The translations under genes and the position numbers were made by a program. A stretch of DNA of 64,000 bases from JARRKU01 sp050288425 (lineage in GTDB: Bacteria; Desulfobacterota; Desulfobacteria; Desulfobacterales; Desulfosarcinaceae), in contig JBNKDU010000035.1 of NCBI GenBank assembly GCA_050288425.1, forward strand, positions 13,257-77,256. The letters are read 5' to 3'. The notes under the pieces are model-generated. The model did no database searches. It was not told the DNA's origin and was given only the letters and a program-made list of their open reading frames with translations. Shown here piece after piece: positions 27,910 through 36,285 of the stretch; positions within the stretch are counted from its first letter, which is position 1, and each line of letters opens with the position of its first letter.

Positions 27910-29918
27910 TGCGGGATGCCGATATGATCATCCATGATTCCCGGGAATTGCTCGATCTGCTCCGGAAAAAAGAGAAACTCGATTCCCCGCTGATGATGAA
28001 CCTGGACCTCGGCGGTGCGGATCTGAAGGCCGCAGACCTTTCCGGGGCGGTCTTCTATTGCTGCGACCTGTCCGGCGCCGACATGCGCGACGCCACATTG
28101 CGCAATGCCACTTTCATCAACCCCCGGCTGTCCCGGGCGATCTTCGGGCATGCAGACCTCACCGACGCCGTAATCTCCGGTCGGGACATCCGGCGACAGC
28201 CGGATCCGGGCACCCTGGCCGGTCTCTTCGAGGCCCTTGGGACGGATCCCGCCAGTCAAAGGCGCAAGGATGCAGTCGAGCAGGCGCAAATGCCGCTGCA
28301 ACCGGTGGACATGGACGATGTCGACCTGACCGGCGCCCGCCTGACCGGGAGCCATTGGGAAGGAGCCCGGTTTCATCAGACGATGCTGCGGCAGGCCGAC
28401 TTGACCTCCGCCGGGTTCAGCCGCTGTCGGTTCGAGAAGACTGAAATACGGGAAAGTATTCTCGGCGGCGCATTCTGGGAGGAGTGCGAAATGAGCGGTC
28501 TGGATTTTTCCGGACTCGACCTGCGCAATACCTCCTTTCACCGCAGCAACCTGGAGCGGGCCGACTTTTCGGGCAGCAGCCTGCGCCATGCACGCATGGA
28601 ACAATGCAGCGTCGACGGCGCCTCCTTCCGCGATGCCGATCTGGACGGTGCAAGGTTTACACGCATGAATCTGGATCTGGCCAAGATGGCCAACGTCAAG
28701 GTCACGGGCATCTCCCTGGATCGGTCCCAATGGCCGGGAAACCGCCCGCCACCCGGGGATTACGGCGAGGCCGATCTCGACGGTCTGGACATGGCCGGCA
28801 TGGATCTGCGCGACTATGGTTTTCAGCGGTCCCGTCTTCTAGGCGCCAATCTCAGCGGTACAAACCTGTCCGGAGTAGACCTTTCCGGCGCAGACCTCGG
28901 CGGATGTCTACTGACCAAGGCGGACCTGACCGGAGCCGATTTGTCGGGGGCCTGCATCACGGATGCCGTTCTCGACGGCGCCGATTTGAGCAAGGCCCGG
29001 TTGGTCCATGCGATCATGGATGGAGCCCGGATGGACGGGGCCGTCTTGCGGGGCGCCGAAATTATCGGCGCCAGCCTGGCCCATGCGCAACTTCGGGGGG
29101 CCGACTTCACGGCGGCCGATCTGACCGCCGTCGATCTGACGGGATCGACGCTGGAATCCGCCGTGCTGGACAAAGCCGTCCTCGATCATGCCGATCTCAG
29201 CGATTGTAATCTCGAAAAAGCCACCCTTGTCGCGGCCAAAGCCAAGGGGTGTCGGCTCGGCGGGTCCGCCTTGACCCGTGCCGACCTGTCGCAGGCGGTA
29301 TTCACCGGTGTAGATTTTCAGGGGGTCGATCTTTCCAGGACCACGCTCACCGGCGGCGTTTTCGAACAATGCGTCTTCACCGAAGCCGATATGTCCGGCA
29401 TGGATCTGACCGGCTGCGATTTCACCGATGCGGCCTTCAAAAATGCCGATCTCACATCGGCTGTCCTGGCAAAGGCGAACCTGACCCGCGCCAACCTGGA
29501 AGCGGTCCGACTTAGCGAGGCCGATCTTCGCCGGGCCGTCGCCATCGGCGCCACCCTGGTGAAGGGGAACCTGAAGGGCGCCGACCTGTCCGGGGCCGAT
29601 CTTCGTTGGGCCTACGCGGAAGAGGCTGATTTCGACGACGCCCGCCTGGAGGGGACAATGCTTGCCGATGCCCTGTTGATCCGCTGCAAGGCCAACCATG
29701 CCAATTTCAGACAGGCCGGTCTGGCAAATGCCGATCTGTCCTACGCGCGGGTATCCGGTGCGGATTTCAGCGATGGGGACCTTACCGGCGCCCGCATTCA
29801 TTGTATGGAAGACGACCAGGCGGTATATCGGGATACGGTTCGCCAGAATCTGCGCAAAACCGATCCGGACCTGGCCCGGGCCGAGGTGTGGCAGCCGCCG
29901 AGGCCGACCACCGGATAA
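27909..29918 (+). CDS. Pentapeptide-repeat protein, module copy 2
   Basis: A 669-aa pentapeptide-repeat solenoid. Repeats start at about residue 33 (LDLGGADLKAADLSGAVFY) and run to about 640, with one interruption at about 93-138 containing AGLFEALGTDPASQRRK and another near 270-290. The C-terminal tail RAEVWQPPRP matches copy 1. The GTG at 27909 overlaps the preceding TAG by one base; an ATG at 27924 is the alternative start. No catalytic residues are visible. It is larger than copy 1 by about 60 residues. Confidence 0.85.
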   Translation: MRDADMIIHDSRELLDLLRKKEKLDSPLMMNLDLGGADLKAADLSGAVFYCCDLSGADMRDATLRNATFINPRLSRAIFGHADLTDAVISGRDIRRQPDPGTLAGLFEALGTDPASQRRKDAVEQAQMPLQPVDMDDVDLTGARLTGSHWEGARFHQTMLRQADLTSAGFSRCRFEKTEIRESILGGAFWEECEMSGLDFSGLDLRNTSFHRSNLERADFSGSSLRHARMEQCSVDGASFRDADLDGARFTRMNLDLAKMANVKVTGISLDRSQWPGNRPPPGDYGEADLDGLDMAGMDLRDYGFQRSRLLGANLSGTNLSGVDLSGADLGGCLLTKADLTGADLSGACITDAVLDGADLSKARLVHAIMDGARMDGAVLRGAEIIGASLAHAQLRGADFTAADLTAVDLTGSTLESAVLDKAVLDHADLSDCNLEKATLVAAKAKGCRLGGSALTRADLSQAVFTGVDFQGVDLSRTTLTGGVFEQCVFTEADMSGMDLTGCDFTDAAFKNADLTSAVLAKANLTRANLEAVRLSEADLRRAVAIGATLVKGNLKGADLSGADLRWAYAEEADFDDARLEGTMLADALLIRCKANHANFRQAGLANADLSYARVSGADFSDGDLTGARIHCMEDDQAVYRDTVRQNLRKTDPDLARAEVWQPPRPTTG

Positions 29919-29934
29919 CGGAAGGAGAATTTCC

Positions 29935-30792
29935 ATGTCTGCAAACGTCCAATCCCTGCCGGTCGCCCTCGGGCCGACCTATATTCGACCCGCCGTGATC
30001 ACCCGGGTGACGGATGGGCGCGTCTACCGCGTGCGACCCACGAACCCGGCATCGGCCCGGGAGTTGACCGCCCGGCTGGCCACCGAACCGACGCGTCCGC
30101 TCGGAATCGGGGACAAGGTTCTGTTGGCCGGCGAAAGCAGTACGAGTGGATACATCATCGGTGTACTGCAGTCGGATGCTGCCGGGGCGATACGGACATC
30201 GGATGGCGCCGGTGCGCGACTCCTCCAACGCGAGGAAGAGCAGGTGATCGTCGTTCATGATCCGGACGGCGCGATCCTGTTTGAATATGATCCGGCCAGG
30301 GGGCGCAGCGTGGTGCATGTGCCGCAGGGCGATCTTCAGTTGAACGCACCCGAGGGAAATATCGATCTCAATGCCGGCAAGGGGATTCGCTGCACCGGTG
30401 CCGAAGAGATTCATCTTTCCGCCAAAGGACGGGACCGGCTGCCCGACCAGTGCCTGCGCGTGGATGGAGAGGGGGCCCATTTCGGCGTTCACACCATGGA
30501 TGTGGCCGCCGGCAAGGGCGATTTCCGCATCGGCCGGACCTCCTTTCATGGAAAGCATTTCACCAGTTCCGTGGATCGCGCCAGGATGTCCTTCGACAGG
30601 TTCGAGATCGCGGCCAGGCGATTCATGCAGCGCAGTGAGCAATATTTCCATTGGGTCCGGCAATTGTGCCAGGTGCAGGCCGGTCGCATGCGCACCCTGG
30701 TCTTCGGCGCCCACCATGTCCAGAGCCGGCGCACCACATTGGTCGCCGAAGAAGACGTACACATCGACGGAAAGAAGATCAATCTAGGATAG
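29935..30792 (+). CDS. DUF3540 T6SS-associated protein, module copy 2
   Basis: A 285-aa homologue of the 20737 gene. ATG 29935 is preceded by GGAAGGAG; the open frame extends further upstream but only as the preceding gene read out of frame. The OB-like N-terminal part includes IGDKVLLAGESSTSGYIIGVL. A beta-helix-like middle part has LQLNAPEGNIDLNAGKGI. The C-terminal part has QYFHWVRQLCQVQAGRMRTL and ends VAEEDVHIDGKKINLG, matching the end of copy 1. The function in T6SS is unknown. Confidence 0.83.
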   Translation: MSANVQSLPVALGPTYIRPAVITRVTDGRVYRVRPTNPASARELTARLATEPTRPLGIGDKVLLAGESSTSGYIIGVLQSDAAGAIRTSDGAGARLLQREEEQVIVVHDPDGAILFEYDPARGRSVVHVPQGDLQLNAPEGNIDLNAGKGIRCTGAEEIHLSAKGRDRLPDQCLRVDGEGAHFGVHTMDVAAGKGDFRIGRTSFHGKHFTSSVDRARMSFDRFEIAARRFMQRSEQYFHWVRQLCQVQAGRMRTLVFGAHHVQSRRTTLVAEEDVHIDGKKINLG

Positions 30793-30801
30793 GAGTTCGC
30801 C

Positions 30802-31212
30802 ATGTTTCCAGCATCCACCCGGCAAGGCGGGGACTGCATCGCCTTTCCCGATGTCTGCAAGACGCCCACGCCCGTGGGAACGGTTCCCATCCCGTATCCC
30901 AACACGGCCCAACTGATGCAGACCAACCCCGGCACCTGCCCCGTCAAGGTGACCATCATGAACCAGGCGCCCCTCACCAAGCAATCCTCCATACCGGCCA
31001 CATCGGGGGACGAGGCCGGTGCCGCCGGAGGGGTGATATCCGGCATGATCAAGGGATCGGCCCAGCCGCAGATGGGCAGCCTCAAGGTGAAATTCGAGGG
31101 CCACCCGGCCGTATTCCAGACCTGCCCATGGGGACAGAACGGCACCAACGCCAACGCCCCCGTGGGCATTCAGGCCAGCCCGTCGCAAACCAAGGTGACC
31201 ATCGCCATGTAG
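30802..31212 (+). CDS. DUF4150 PAAR-like spike-tip protein, module copy 2
   Basis: A 136-aa stand-alone DUF4150 tip protein, clearly related to copy 1: FPASTRQGGD opening, PIPYPNTAQL, GDEAGAAGGVISGM and the closing ASPSQTKVTIAM. It lies directly before vgrG2 with a 35-base gap, suggesting the pair forms one spike. No fused toxin domain is present. Confidence 0.87.
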   Translation: MFPASTRQGGDCIAFPDVCKTPTPVGTVPIPYPNTAQLMQTNPGTCPVKVTIMNQAPLTKQSSIPATSGDEAGAAGGVISGMIKGSAQPQMGSLKVKFEGHPAVFQTCPWGQNGTNANAPVGIQASPSQTKVTIAM

Positions 31213-31247
31213 CAACAAGCTCCAACATTGCATAAAAAGGAGATTCC

Positions 31248-32774
31248 ATGGCCGACAAGTCAGCGCCAATCGTCTTTCAGTTTTCCTGCAGCGCATTCGA
31301 TGCGGACACTTTCGAGGTCATTGCCTTCGAAGGCACGGAAGAGATCTCGCGTCCCTATCGCTTCGAGATCGACCTGGTGGCCGGCAATCCGGATCTCGAC
31401 CTGGAGCAATTGCTTTTCTCCACCGCCACACTGACGTTGGAAAAGGGCGATCACGAACGAAAAATCCACGGCGTGGTAGCCGAATGCCGTCTGTCCGATG
31501 CATTGCCCGACCGGCGCTTCCGTTATCGCGTGGTGTTGATGCCGCGTCTCTGGCTGCTGTCCCTGAGCCGGCAAAACCAGATCTATCAGAATCTGTCCGT
31601 GCCCGACATCGTGGCCCGGGAGATCAAATCCGACACCGCCAAGGGCGCAACCAGGGACGCCGCCGCCGGCCTGTCCGGTGACGATTTCGAAATGCGCCTT
31701 ACCGGCAGCTATTTCGCGCGCGAATATACGGTGCAGTACAGGGAGAGCGACCTGGATTTCATCTCCCGGATCATGGAGCATGAGGGGATATTTTACTTCT
31801 TCGAACAGGGCGAGGAACACGAGAAGGCCATCATCAGCGATAACAATGTTCACTTTGCCGCGCTGGCCGGAGACGAATCGCTGGCCTTTCGTCCCGGTTC
31901 GGGACTGTCGCGTTCCGAGGACGAAGCGATTCAAGGGTTTAGCGTAGATTATCGCCGCGTCCCGCGCAAAGTGATCCTCAGAGACTATAATTACCGCATG
32001 CCGACCCTTGCCATGCAGGGGGAAGCCCCCATTGACGACAAGGCCCACGGTGTGATCTGCGATTACGGGGATCATTTCAAATCCCCGGAAGAAGGGCGGA
32101 CGTTGGCCCGCGTCCGGGCCCAGGAGCTGTACTGCCGCAAGCAGAACCATGAAGGCCGGTCGGACAGCGTGCGACTTTCGCCGGGCCGACGCTTCACCCT
32201 GGACGAGCACTTCCGCGAGAGCCTCAACACCCAGTATGTCATCACCCGGACCGTTCACCGCGGACGGCAACCCATCGAAAGCGCCGCCGGCCTGCAGAAG
32301 GATGGTTCGCAGGAAGCAGAATACGGCAATCACTTCCATTGTCTGCCGGCCGGCGTGGACTTCCGGCCGGCCCGCAAGACACCCCGGCCGACGATTCCCG
32401 GCCTGCTGAACGCCCATGTGGACGCCGCCGCCCTGGAACAGCGCGCCGAGATCGACAGCCACGGTCGCTACAAGTTGGTGATGCCCTTCGATCTATCGGG
32501 TTCGGAAGCGGGAAAGGCCAGCCGCTATGTTCGCAAGGCCCAGCCCTACGGAGGAGATGAAATGGGCATGCACTTTCCCTTGCTCAAGGGGACGGAAGTC
32601 ATTTGCGACTTCATCAACGGCGATCCCGATCGCCCCATCATCGTGGGGGTGGTCCCCAATCCGGAGAAGCGGAGCGTGGTTACGGCGGCGAACAACACGC
32701 GCAATGTCATCCGGACCCCCAGCGGCGTCATCTTCGAAATCAACGATGGCGCACCCCCCAAGCAGAAGCCGTAG
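31248..32774 (+). CDS. vgrG: VgrG2 (TssI), short spike protein
   Basis: A 508-aa VgrG with the gp27-like region (FEGTEEISRPYRFEI, YTVQYRESDLDFISRIMEHE) and the gp5 OB region (KASRYVRKAQPYGGDEMGMH, LKGTEVICDFINGDPDRP). It stops about 30 residues after the OB domain (ending NDGAPPKQKP). It therefore lacks the beta-helix and the SIELKCGG-type tail that make VgrG1 about 250 residues longer. The next gene encodes a VgrG-like tail at its own C-terminus. AAAAAGGAGA upstream gives a good ribosome site. Confidence 0.93.
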   Translation: MADKSAPIVFQFSCSAFDADTFEVIAFEGTEEISRPYRFEIDLVAGNPDLDLEQLLFSTATLTLEKGDHERKIHGVVAECRLSDALPDRRFRYRVVLMPRLWLLSLSRQNQIYQNLSVPDIVAREIKSDTAKGATRDAAAGLSGDDFEMRLTGSYFAREYTVQYRESDLDFISRIMEHEGIFYFFEQGEEHEKAIISDNNVHFAALAGDESLAFRPGSGLSRSEDEAIQGFSVDYRRVPRKVILRDYNYRMPTLAMQGEAPIDDKAHGVICDYGDHFKSPEEGRTLARVRAQELYCRKQNHEGRSDSVRLSPGRRFTLDEHFRESLNTQYVITRTVHRGRQPIESAAGLQKDGSQEAEYGNHFHCLPAGVDFRPARKTPRPTIPGLLNAHVDAAALEQRAEIDSHGRYKLVMPFDLSGSEAGKASRYVRKAQPYGGDEMGMHFPLLKGTEVICDFINGDPDRPIIVGVVPNPEKRSVVTAANNTRNVIRTPSGVIFEINDGAPPKQKP

Positions 32775-32850
32775 AAAGCACCGGTATGGATGCGCAAACC
32801 TTGCCGGGGCCGGTTCCAAACGATAATCGAAATTCAGGAGACAGCGAATC

Positions 32851-34368
32851 ATGGCAATCCGTATCGGTCAAATCGATAATCAGATAGACGATGAGGGGTC
32901 CAATGTATTTCTGCAAGTGCAGGTATATCGCGGCGATGGCCGGCGAAGATCGCAGGACCTGGAATTCGAATCGACAACCCTGCCCCCGGATCTGACCATT
33001 GACAAGGCCACCGGCGTTGTCTCCGGGAAAGCGAGCGAGATCTGCAAGGACAAGCCGGTCAGAATCGATGTCCGTTCGGCGAAAAATCCATCCAACGCGT
33101 CTTTTATGGAATTCAAATGGACCATCAAGGAAAAATTCGACGAGGGCGATACCTGGTTCAAATTGGACGTCCCGGACTATCAGAAAAAGGGAAACCAGGA
33201 CAAGAAGCCACGAAGTTACCTGCGGTTGGGAGCGGCGGACAAGAAAACGGAGACATTCATTTACAATGCCACCAGTTGGCAGGAGTGGCCGAAGGGAGAG
33301 AAACAGGATTATCATAAGGACGGCTGGCTGGAATATACGGACGGCGATCGATTCATCGAGACCCAAAGCAATTCGTATAATATCACCCACGGCGACGAAA
33401 AAAGATATACAGATGGTTTTTTCTCCAAGGCCGTCCTGGGAGAAAGCTGGGAGCTGGCGGATTCGTTGAGTTTCGACTTCAAATTCGGAAGCAATCATGA
33501 ATTCTTCTTCGGCACCAAGATCGAATCGGTTTCCGCCTTGGCCATCGAACTCTTCCTGGGATTCAAGTATGAAGGCAACTTTGCCGCCAGCGTCGCCATG
33601 AACGCCGGATTCGAGGCCAGTTACAATTTGAACGCGAAGTATGAAGCCTCCCAGGACATCGATGTAACCTTGAGCGGGGAAATCGAGCAGGAAGCCAACG
33701 AAAAGATTCTATTCAAAGTGGATCCCGATGATTCCGGCTGGGAAAAGTATTCCGAGAAGGTCGTCCCCTGGATCATGGGGGGCGGCGCGGCCTTGATGGC
33801 CTCCGTCGGCGGTCTGGCCTCCTTGTCGCATGGAATCGGAGATTTTATCGAGGATCAAGCCTGGCAAACCGGTTTTCAGCACGCCGGCAAGACGGCCGCT
33901 GCGGCCACGAGCGGACTTTCCGGTGTTTTGTACCTGTACGGGCTGATTCATGCGATCGTGGACATGATCAAACGCGGGCAAAGGAAGGATGAGCCGCGAT
34001 CCCAATTGTTGATGGACGAGGAAAAGATCGAGTTGAAATATGAGTATGATCCGACCAAAGTAACGAAACCGAACCCGAAACTGACCAAGGGCATGTCGCA
34101 AATCCGGATGGAGAGCAATCAGATCACCTTGGAAAACGGCGATCTGGTCCCGGGCCATGAGCAGAAGATTATCATCGGCGAGGAGGGCATCGTGCTGCAA
34201 TGCGGCAAATCGGCCATTGCGCTTTCAAGCGACGGGGAAGTTCATATATGCGGAAATAAAATCAGTCTCGGTCGCAAATCCATGATGCCCAAAACCTTTC
34301 CCATGGGATCGTTGACATTGGACAATGGCACCTGGGATACGACCAGAGTCAATAAAACCAACGGCTAA
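32851..34368 (+). CDS. Candidate T6SS cargo or spike extension with VgrG-like tail
   Basis: A 505-aa protein of no single recognised family. Residues about 42-60 (LPPDLTIDKATGVVSGKA) match the putative Ig (He_PIG) signature. A Gly/Asn/Glu-rich beta region follows (about 100-290), then a probable membrane hairpin: helices at about 305-328 (VPWIMGGGAALMASVGGLAS) and 350-373 (SGLSGVLYLYGLIHAIVDMI). The C-terminal about 70 residues (from 438) have KIIIGEEGIVLQCG and GEVHICGNKISLG, resembling the tail strands of VgrG1. No signal peptide, nuclease, lipase or amidase motif is visible. Position immediately after vgrG2 and the helix pair suggest a pore-forming or membrane-targeting effector, or the missing VgrG2 tail; both are inference. 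Confidence 0.65.
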   Translation: MAIRIGQIDNQIDDEGSNVFLQVQVYRGDGRRRSQDLEFESTTLPPDLTIDKATGVVSGKASEICKDKPVRIDVRSAKNPSNASFMEFKWTIKEKFDEGDTWFKLDVPDYQKKGNQDKKPRSYLRLGAADKKTETFIYNATSWQEWPKGEKQDYHKDGWLEYTDGDRFIETQSNSYNITHGDEKRYTDGFFSKAVLGESWELADSLSFDFKFGSNHEFFFGTKIESVSALAIELFLGFKYEGNFAASVAMNAGFEASYNLNAKYEASQDIDVTLSGEIEQEANEKILFKVDPDDSGWEKYSEKVVPWIMGGGAALMASVGGLASLSHGIGDFIEDQAWQTGFQHAGKTAAAATSGLSGVLYLYGLIHAIVDMIKRGQRKDEPRSQLLMDEEKIELKYEYDPTKVTKPNPKLTKGMSQIRMESNQITLENGDLVPGHEQKIIIGEEGIVLQCGKSAIALSSDGEVHICGNKISLGRKSMMPKTFPMGSLTLDNGTWDTTRVNKTNG

Positions 34369-34408
34369 GGGCTCGCGTAAAGATGTGAAGTTATTTTTGC
34401 ACGAGCCC
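34369..34408. terminator. Probable bidirectional terminator hairpin
   Basis: It begins at the base after the stop of the 32851 gene. GGGCTCG (34369-34375) pairs with CGAGCCC (34402-34408), with a further five pairs beyond one mismatch and an internal TTTTT run on the 3' side. It separates two convergent genes, so it can end transcripts from both strands. Confidence 0.55.
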
Positions 34409-34416
34409 TAAGGGTT

Positions 34417-35055
34417 CTATTCGGAATCGGTATCCGGCAGCCGGGCACTGAATCTTTTGATTTCTTGCGCCGCTTCTTTCGTAAGCTGCAGCGTGATCCG
34501 GTCTTCTTTCCGTCCCTCCCGGTAATGCAGGGTGAGCAGAACGATGTCGGTGTCCAGGCGGTGGCCCGTGCTGGAGTGCTGCACCCTGTCCAGCCGCCAT
34601 TCCAGGCCGGTCATCAGTTTCCCGTGGGCGGTCAGGGACTCTTCGAGCATCTTCCGTCGCAGCCCGAGTTTGGCCTTCGGGAAGCGCTCGATGATGAATC
34701 GAGCCAACTCTTCTGTTTCTTCGCCGCTGAGTACCGTCAGATCTCGATGGAACTGCTCTTCTTCCAGGTCCATGGCTGCTGCCTGCTTCAGCAGCAGTTC
34801 ACAGCAGCCGATGGCCACGAGCATTCCTTCCGGTTGTATTTTGTGCTCCTGGCAAAAGAGGGAGATCAGCTCTTTATTGGCGGTATGCCCCGGGTTCATC
34901 AGCACCGGGGCGAGCAGAAGCCAGAATGGTTCCCATGCCGGTCGGGGCAGGGCACGGAGTTGTTTCCAGCCTTCGACGACCATCGGCGGCGCCGGCCGGC
35001 CTTCCAGGCAGTTCAATGCAGTGGGATGAGTCGATTGGTCCGCGGATTCCTGCAT
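34417..35055 (-). CDS. COMM-domain-like protein
   Basis: A 212-aa protein whose C-terminal part resembles the COMM domain of eukaryotic COMMD proteins. Residues 150-156 are GLEWRLD, then HSS at 160-162, a strand DIVLLTLHY, and a final helix LTKEAAQEIKRFSARL. COMMD proteins have the same order (EWR-x-D, SS, two strands, a last helix) and the same about 200-aa length with a helical N-terminal half, also seen here. Eukaryotic COMMDs work in endosomal sorting and NF-kB control. No role in bacteria is known to me. AAAGGA lies eight bases before the ATG. It is transcribed away from the DUF2892 gene and converges on the T6SS locus. Confidence 0.6.
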   Translation of the reverse strand: MQESADQSTHPTALNCLEGRPAPPMVVEGWKQLRALPRPAWEPFWLLLAPVLMNPGHTANKELISLFCQEHKIQPEGMLVAIGCCELLLKQAAAMDLEEEQFHRDLTVLSGEETEELARFIIERFPKAKLGLRRKMLEESLTAHGKLMTGLEWRLDRVQHSSTGHRLDTDIVLLTLHYREGRKEDRITLQLTKEAAQEIKRFSARLPDTDSE

Positions 35056-35179
35056 TCAGACGATCCTTTCTCGCAGAAACATGATGAATCCATGTTCCTA
35101 CCGGTTTTCCGGGCTATTTGCCAACTTTTTCGTGCAGCATCGGGGTCTGTCGTTTGGCGGAGCCTTTCCGCCAGTGCCG

Positions 35180-35207
35180 TTGGCACGCCCCGATTGATGA
35201 TTATTAT
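35180..35207 (+). promoter_or_regulatory. Sigma-70-like promoter for the DUF2892 gene, overlapped by a palindrome
   Basis: TTGGCA (35180-35185), 16-base spacer, TATTAT (35202-35207); both boxes match consensus in five of six positions. The -35 box lies inside GTGCC-GTT-GGCAC (35174-35186). A second perfect hairpin, TGGCGGA/TCCGCCA, is at 35155-35173. The leader contains TGCACA/TGTGCA. The palindromes could be operators. Confidence 0.5.
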
Positions 35208-35299
35208 GGGAAATCGCGGAAAGACGGATCTGCACATCCTTTGTGCATACAGCCGACCTCCCAAGGGGGGCATATCCTGACCTTAACAAGGAGTTCGCC

Positions 35300-35530
35300 A
35301 TGAATAAAAATGTAGGCAAATATGATCGCTATTTTCGATTTTTCTTTGGGGCCGCAATCCTCGCGGCGGGAATCTATTTCAACAGCTGGTGGGGGTTCAT
35401 CGGGCTGATCCCACTGTCTACGGCCTTCTTTAGCTGGTGCCCGCTCTATTCCCTGCTGCGCATGAGTTCATGCAGACTCTTCAGCAACACCGACACCTGT
35501 CGACCGTACCACGCCACGGGCGGTCAATAG
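35300..35530 (+). CDS. DUF2892 (YgaP-type) small membrane protein
   Basis: A 76-aa protein of the DUF2892 family. MNKNVGKYDRYFRFFFGA is the family opening, followed by two short membrane helices (about residues 14-27 and 29-46) and the conserved WCPLYSLLR turn. ATG 35300 has AAGGAG six bases upstream; an in-frame start further upstream is not supported. The family is common beside rhodanese or sulfur genes, but its biochemical role is not settled. Here it stands alone with its own promoter. Confidence 0.85.
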   Translation: MNKNVGKYDRYFRFFFGAAILAAGIYFNSWWGFIGLIPLSTAFFSWCPLYSLLRMSSCRLFSNTDTCRPYHATGGQ

Positions 35531-35550
35531 TATAAAGCCCGGTCCGATCC

Positions 35551-35585
35551 GCCGGAGGGACCGGCCCTCCCTCCGGCCTCGGTTT
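35551..35585 (+). terminator. Probable terminator after the DUF2892 gene
   Basis: A nine-bp perfect stem GCCGGAGGG (35551-35559) with CCCTCCGGC (35569-35577), followed shortly by TTTT (35583-35586). The T-run is short, so termination may be partial. It also faces the 3' end of the convergent cytochrome gene. Confidence 0.5.
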
Positions 35586-35633
35586 TCGTCCGTCGCGCAT
35601 CGAGGCGGAAGGCCGCGCAGATCTCCGCACCGC

Positions 35634-36269
35634 CTACTCCGGACAGGATGCTCCGTTCCGGATCCACGTCCTCATGGTCTCCACGAACGCGGCGTGGTCC
35701 ATGGGCGGCGGGTTGCGGCCATCTCCCGGATCCCAGCCCCAGAGTACCAGGTCGTCCAGTTCCACATGGATCATGATATCATCCAGATCCATGCCGCCGT
35801 TCTGCTCCTCGTCCTGAAGCTGCCGGCAAAGCACCCCCGGCGGACGTCCCTCAAACACCATGGGCATATCCGCCGGTGGCATGCGCCAGTCGGGTGCGCC
35901 CGGCGGCAGGTGCCTGCCGGGAGAGTTGGCTTTCTGGTGGCAATTCACGCATTTGAGCGCGAATTGACCCTCTCCGTCTTCCCCGCGTTGTACATTCTGG
36001 TCGTGGGGCCGGCCGTCATCGCCCTGCAGGGGCCGGTTGCCTTTGGGATGACAGTTCAGGCAACGGGGATGCATCAGCACATCGTATACGGCGATAAAGG
36101 CCCGGCGGGAGTCGGCCGCCTCCCGATATTCGTCCGTAGCCCGGGGCGTTGCGATCCGGCCGGAGGCGCAGGCGATCAGCACCGCGACCAGACCTGCCGT
36201 CAGCAAGGGGATCGTCGTGCGCGAGATCCTCTGTCTTGGGCCGCATCGGCCGGAAAACCAGAACTCCAT
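35634..36269 (-). CDS. Cytochrome c-like lipoprotein of the molybdenum hydroxylase operon
   Basis: A 211-aa exported protein with two haem c motifs, CLNCH and CVNCH. The N-terminus has a membrane segment LLTAGLVAVLIAC ending in a lipobox-like LIAC. ATG 36269 is preceded by GGAAAGGAG; a longer frame upstream overlaps the hydroxylase gene and has no support. It lies 16 bases after the molybdopterin subunit gene on the same strand. It is therefore likely the electron acceptor for that enzyme in the periplasm. Confidence 0.82.
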   Translation of the reverse strand: MEFWFSGRCGPRQRISRTTIPLLTAGLVAVLIACASGRIATPRATDEYREAADSRRAFIAVYDVLMHPRCLNCHPKGNRPLQGDDGRPHDQNVQRGEDGEGQFALKCVNCHQKANSPGRHLPPGAPDWRMPPADMPMVFEGRPPGVLCRQLQDEEQNGGMDLDDIMIHVELDDLVLWGWDPGDGRNPPPMDHAAFVETMRTWIRNGASCPE

Positions 36270-36285
36270 GGCGATTCTCCTTTCC

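Noticed and set aside
18000..29900. CRISPR-like or tandem DNA repeats
   Set aside because: Short near-repeats such as GCCGATCT come from pentapeptide coding units; there are no constant repeats with unique spacers.
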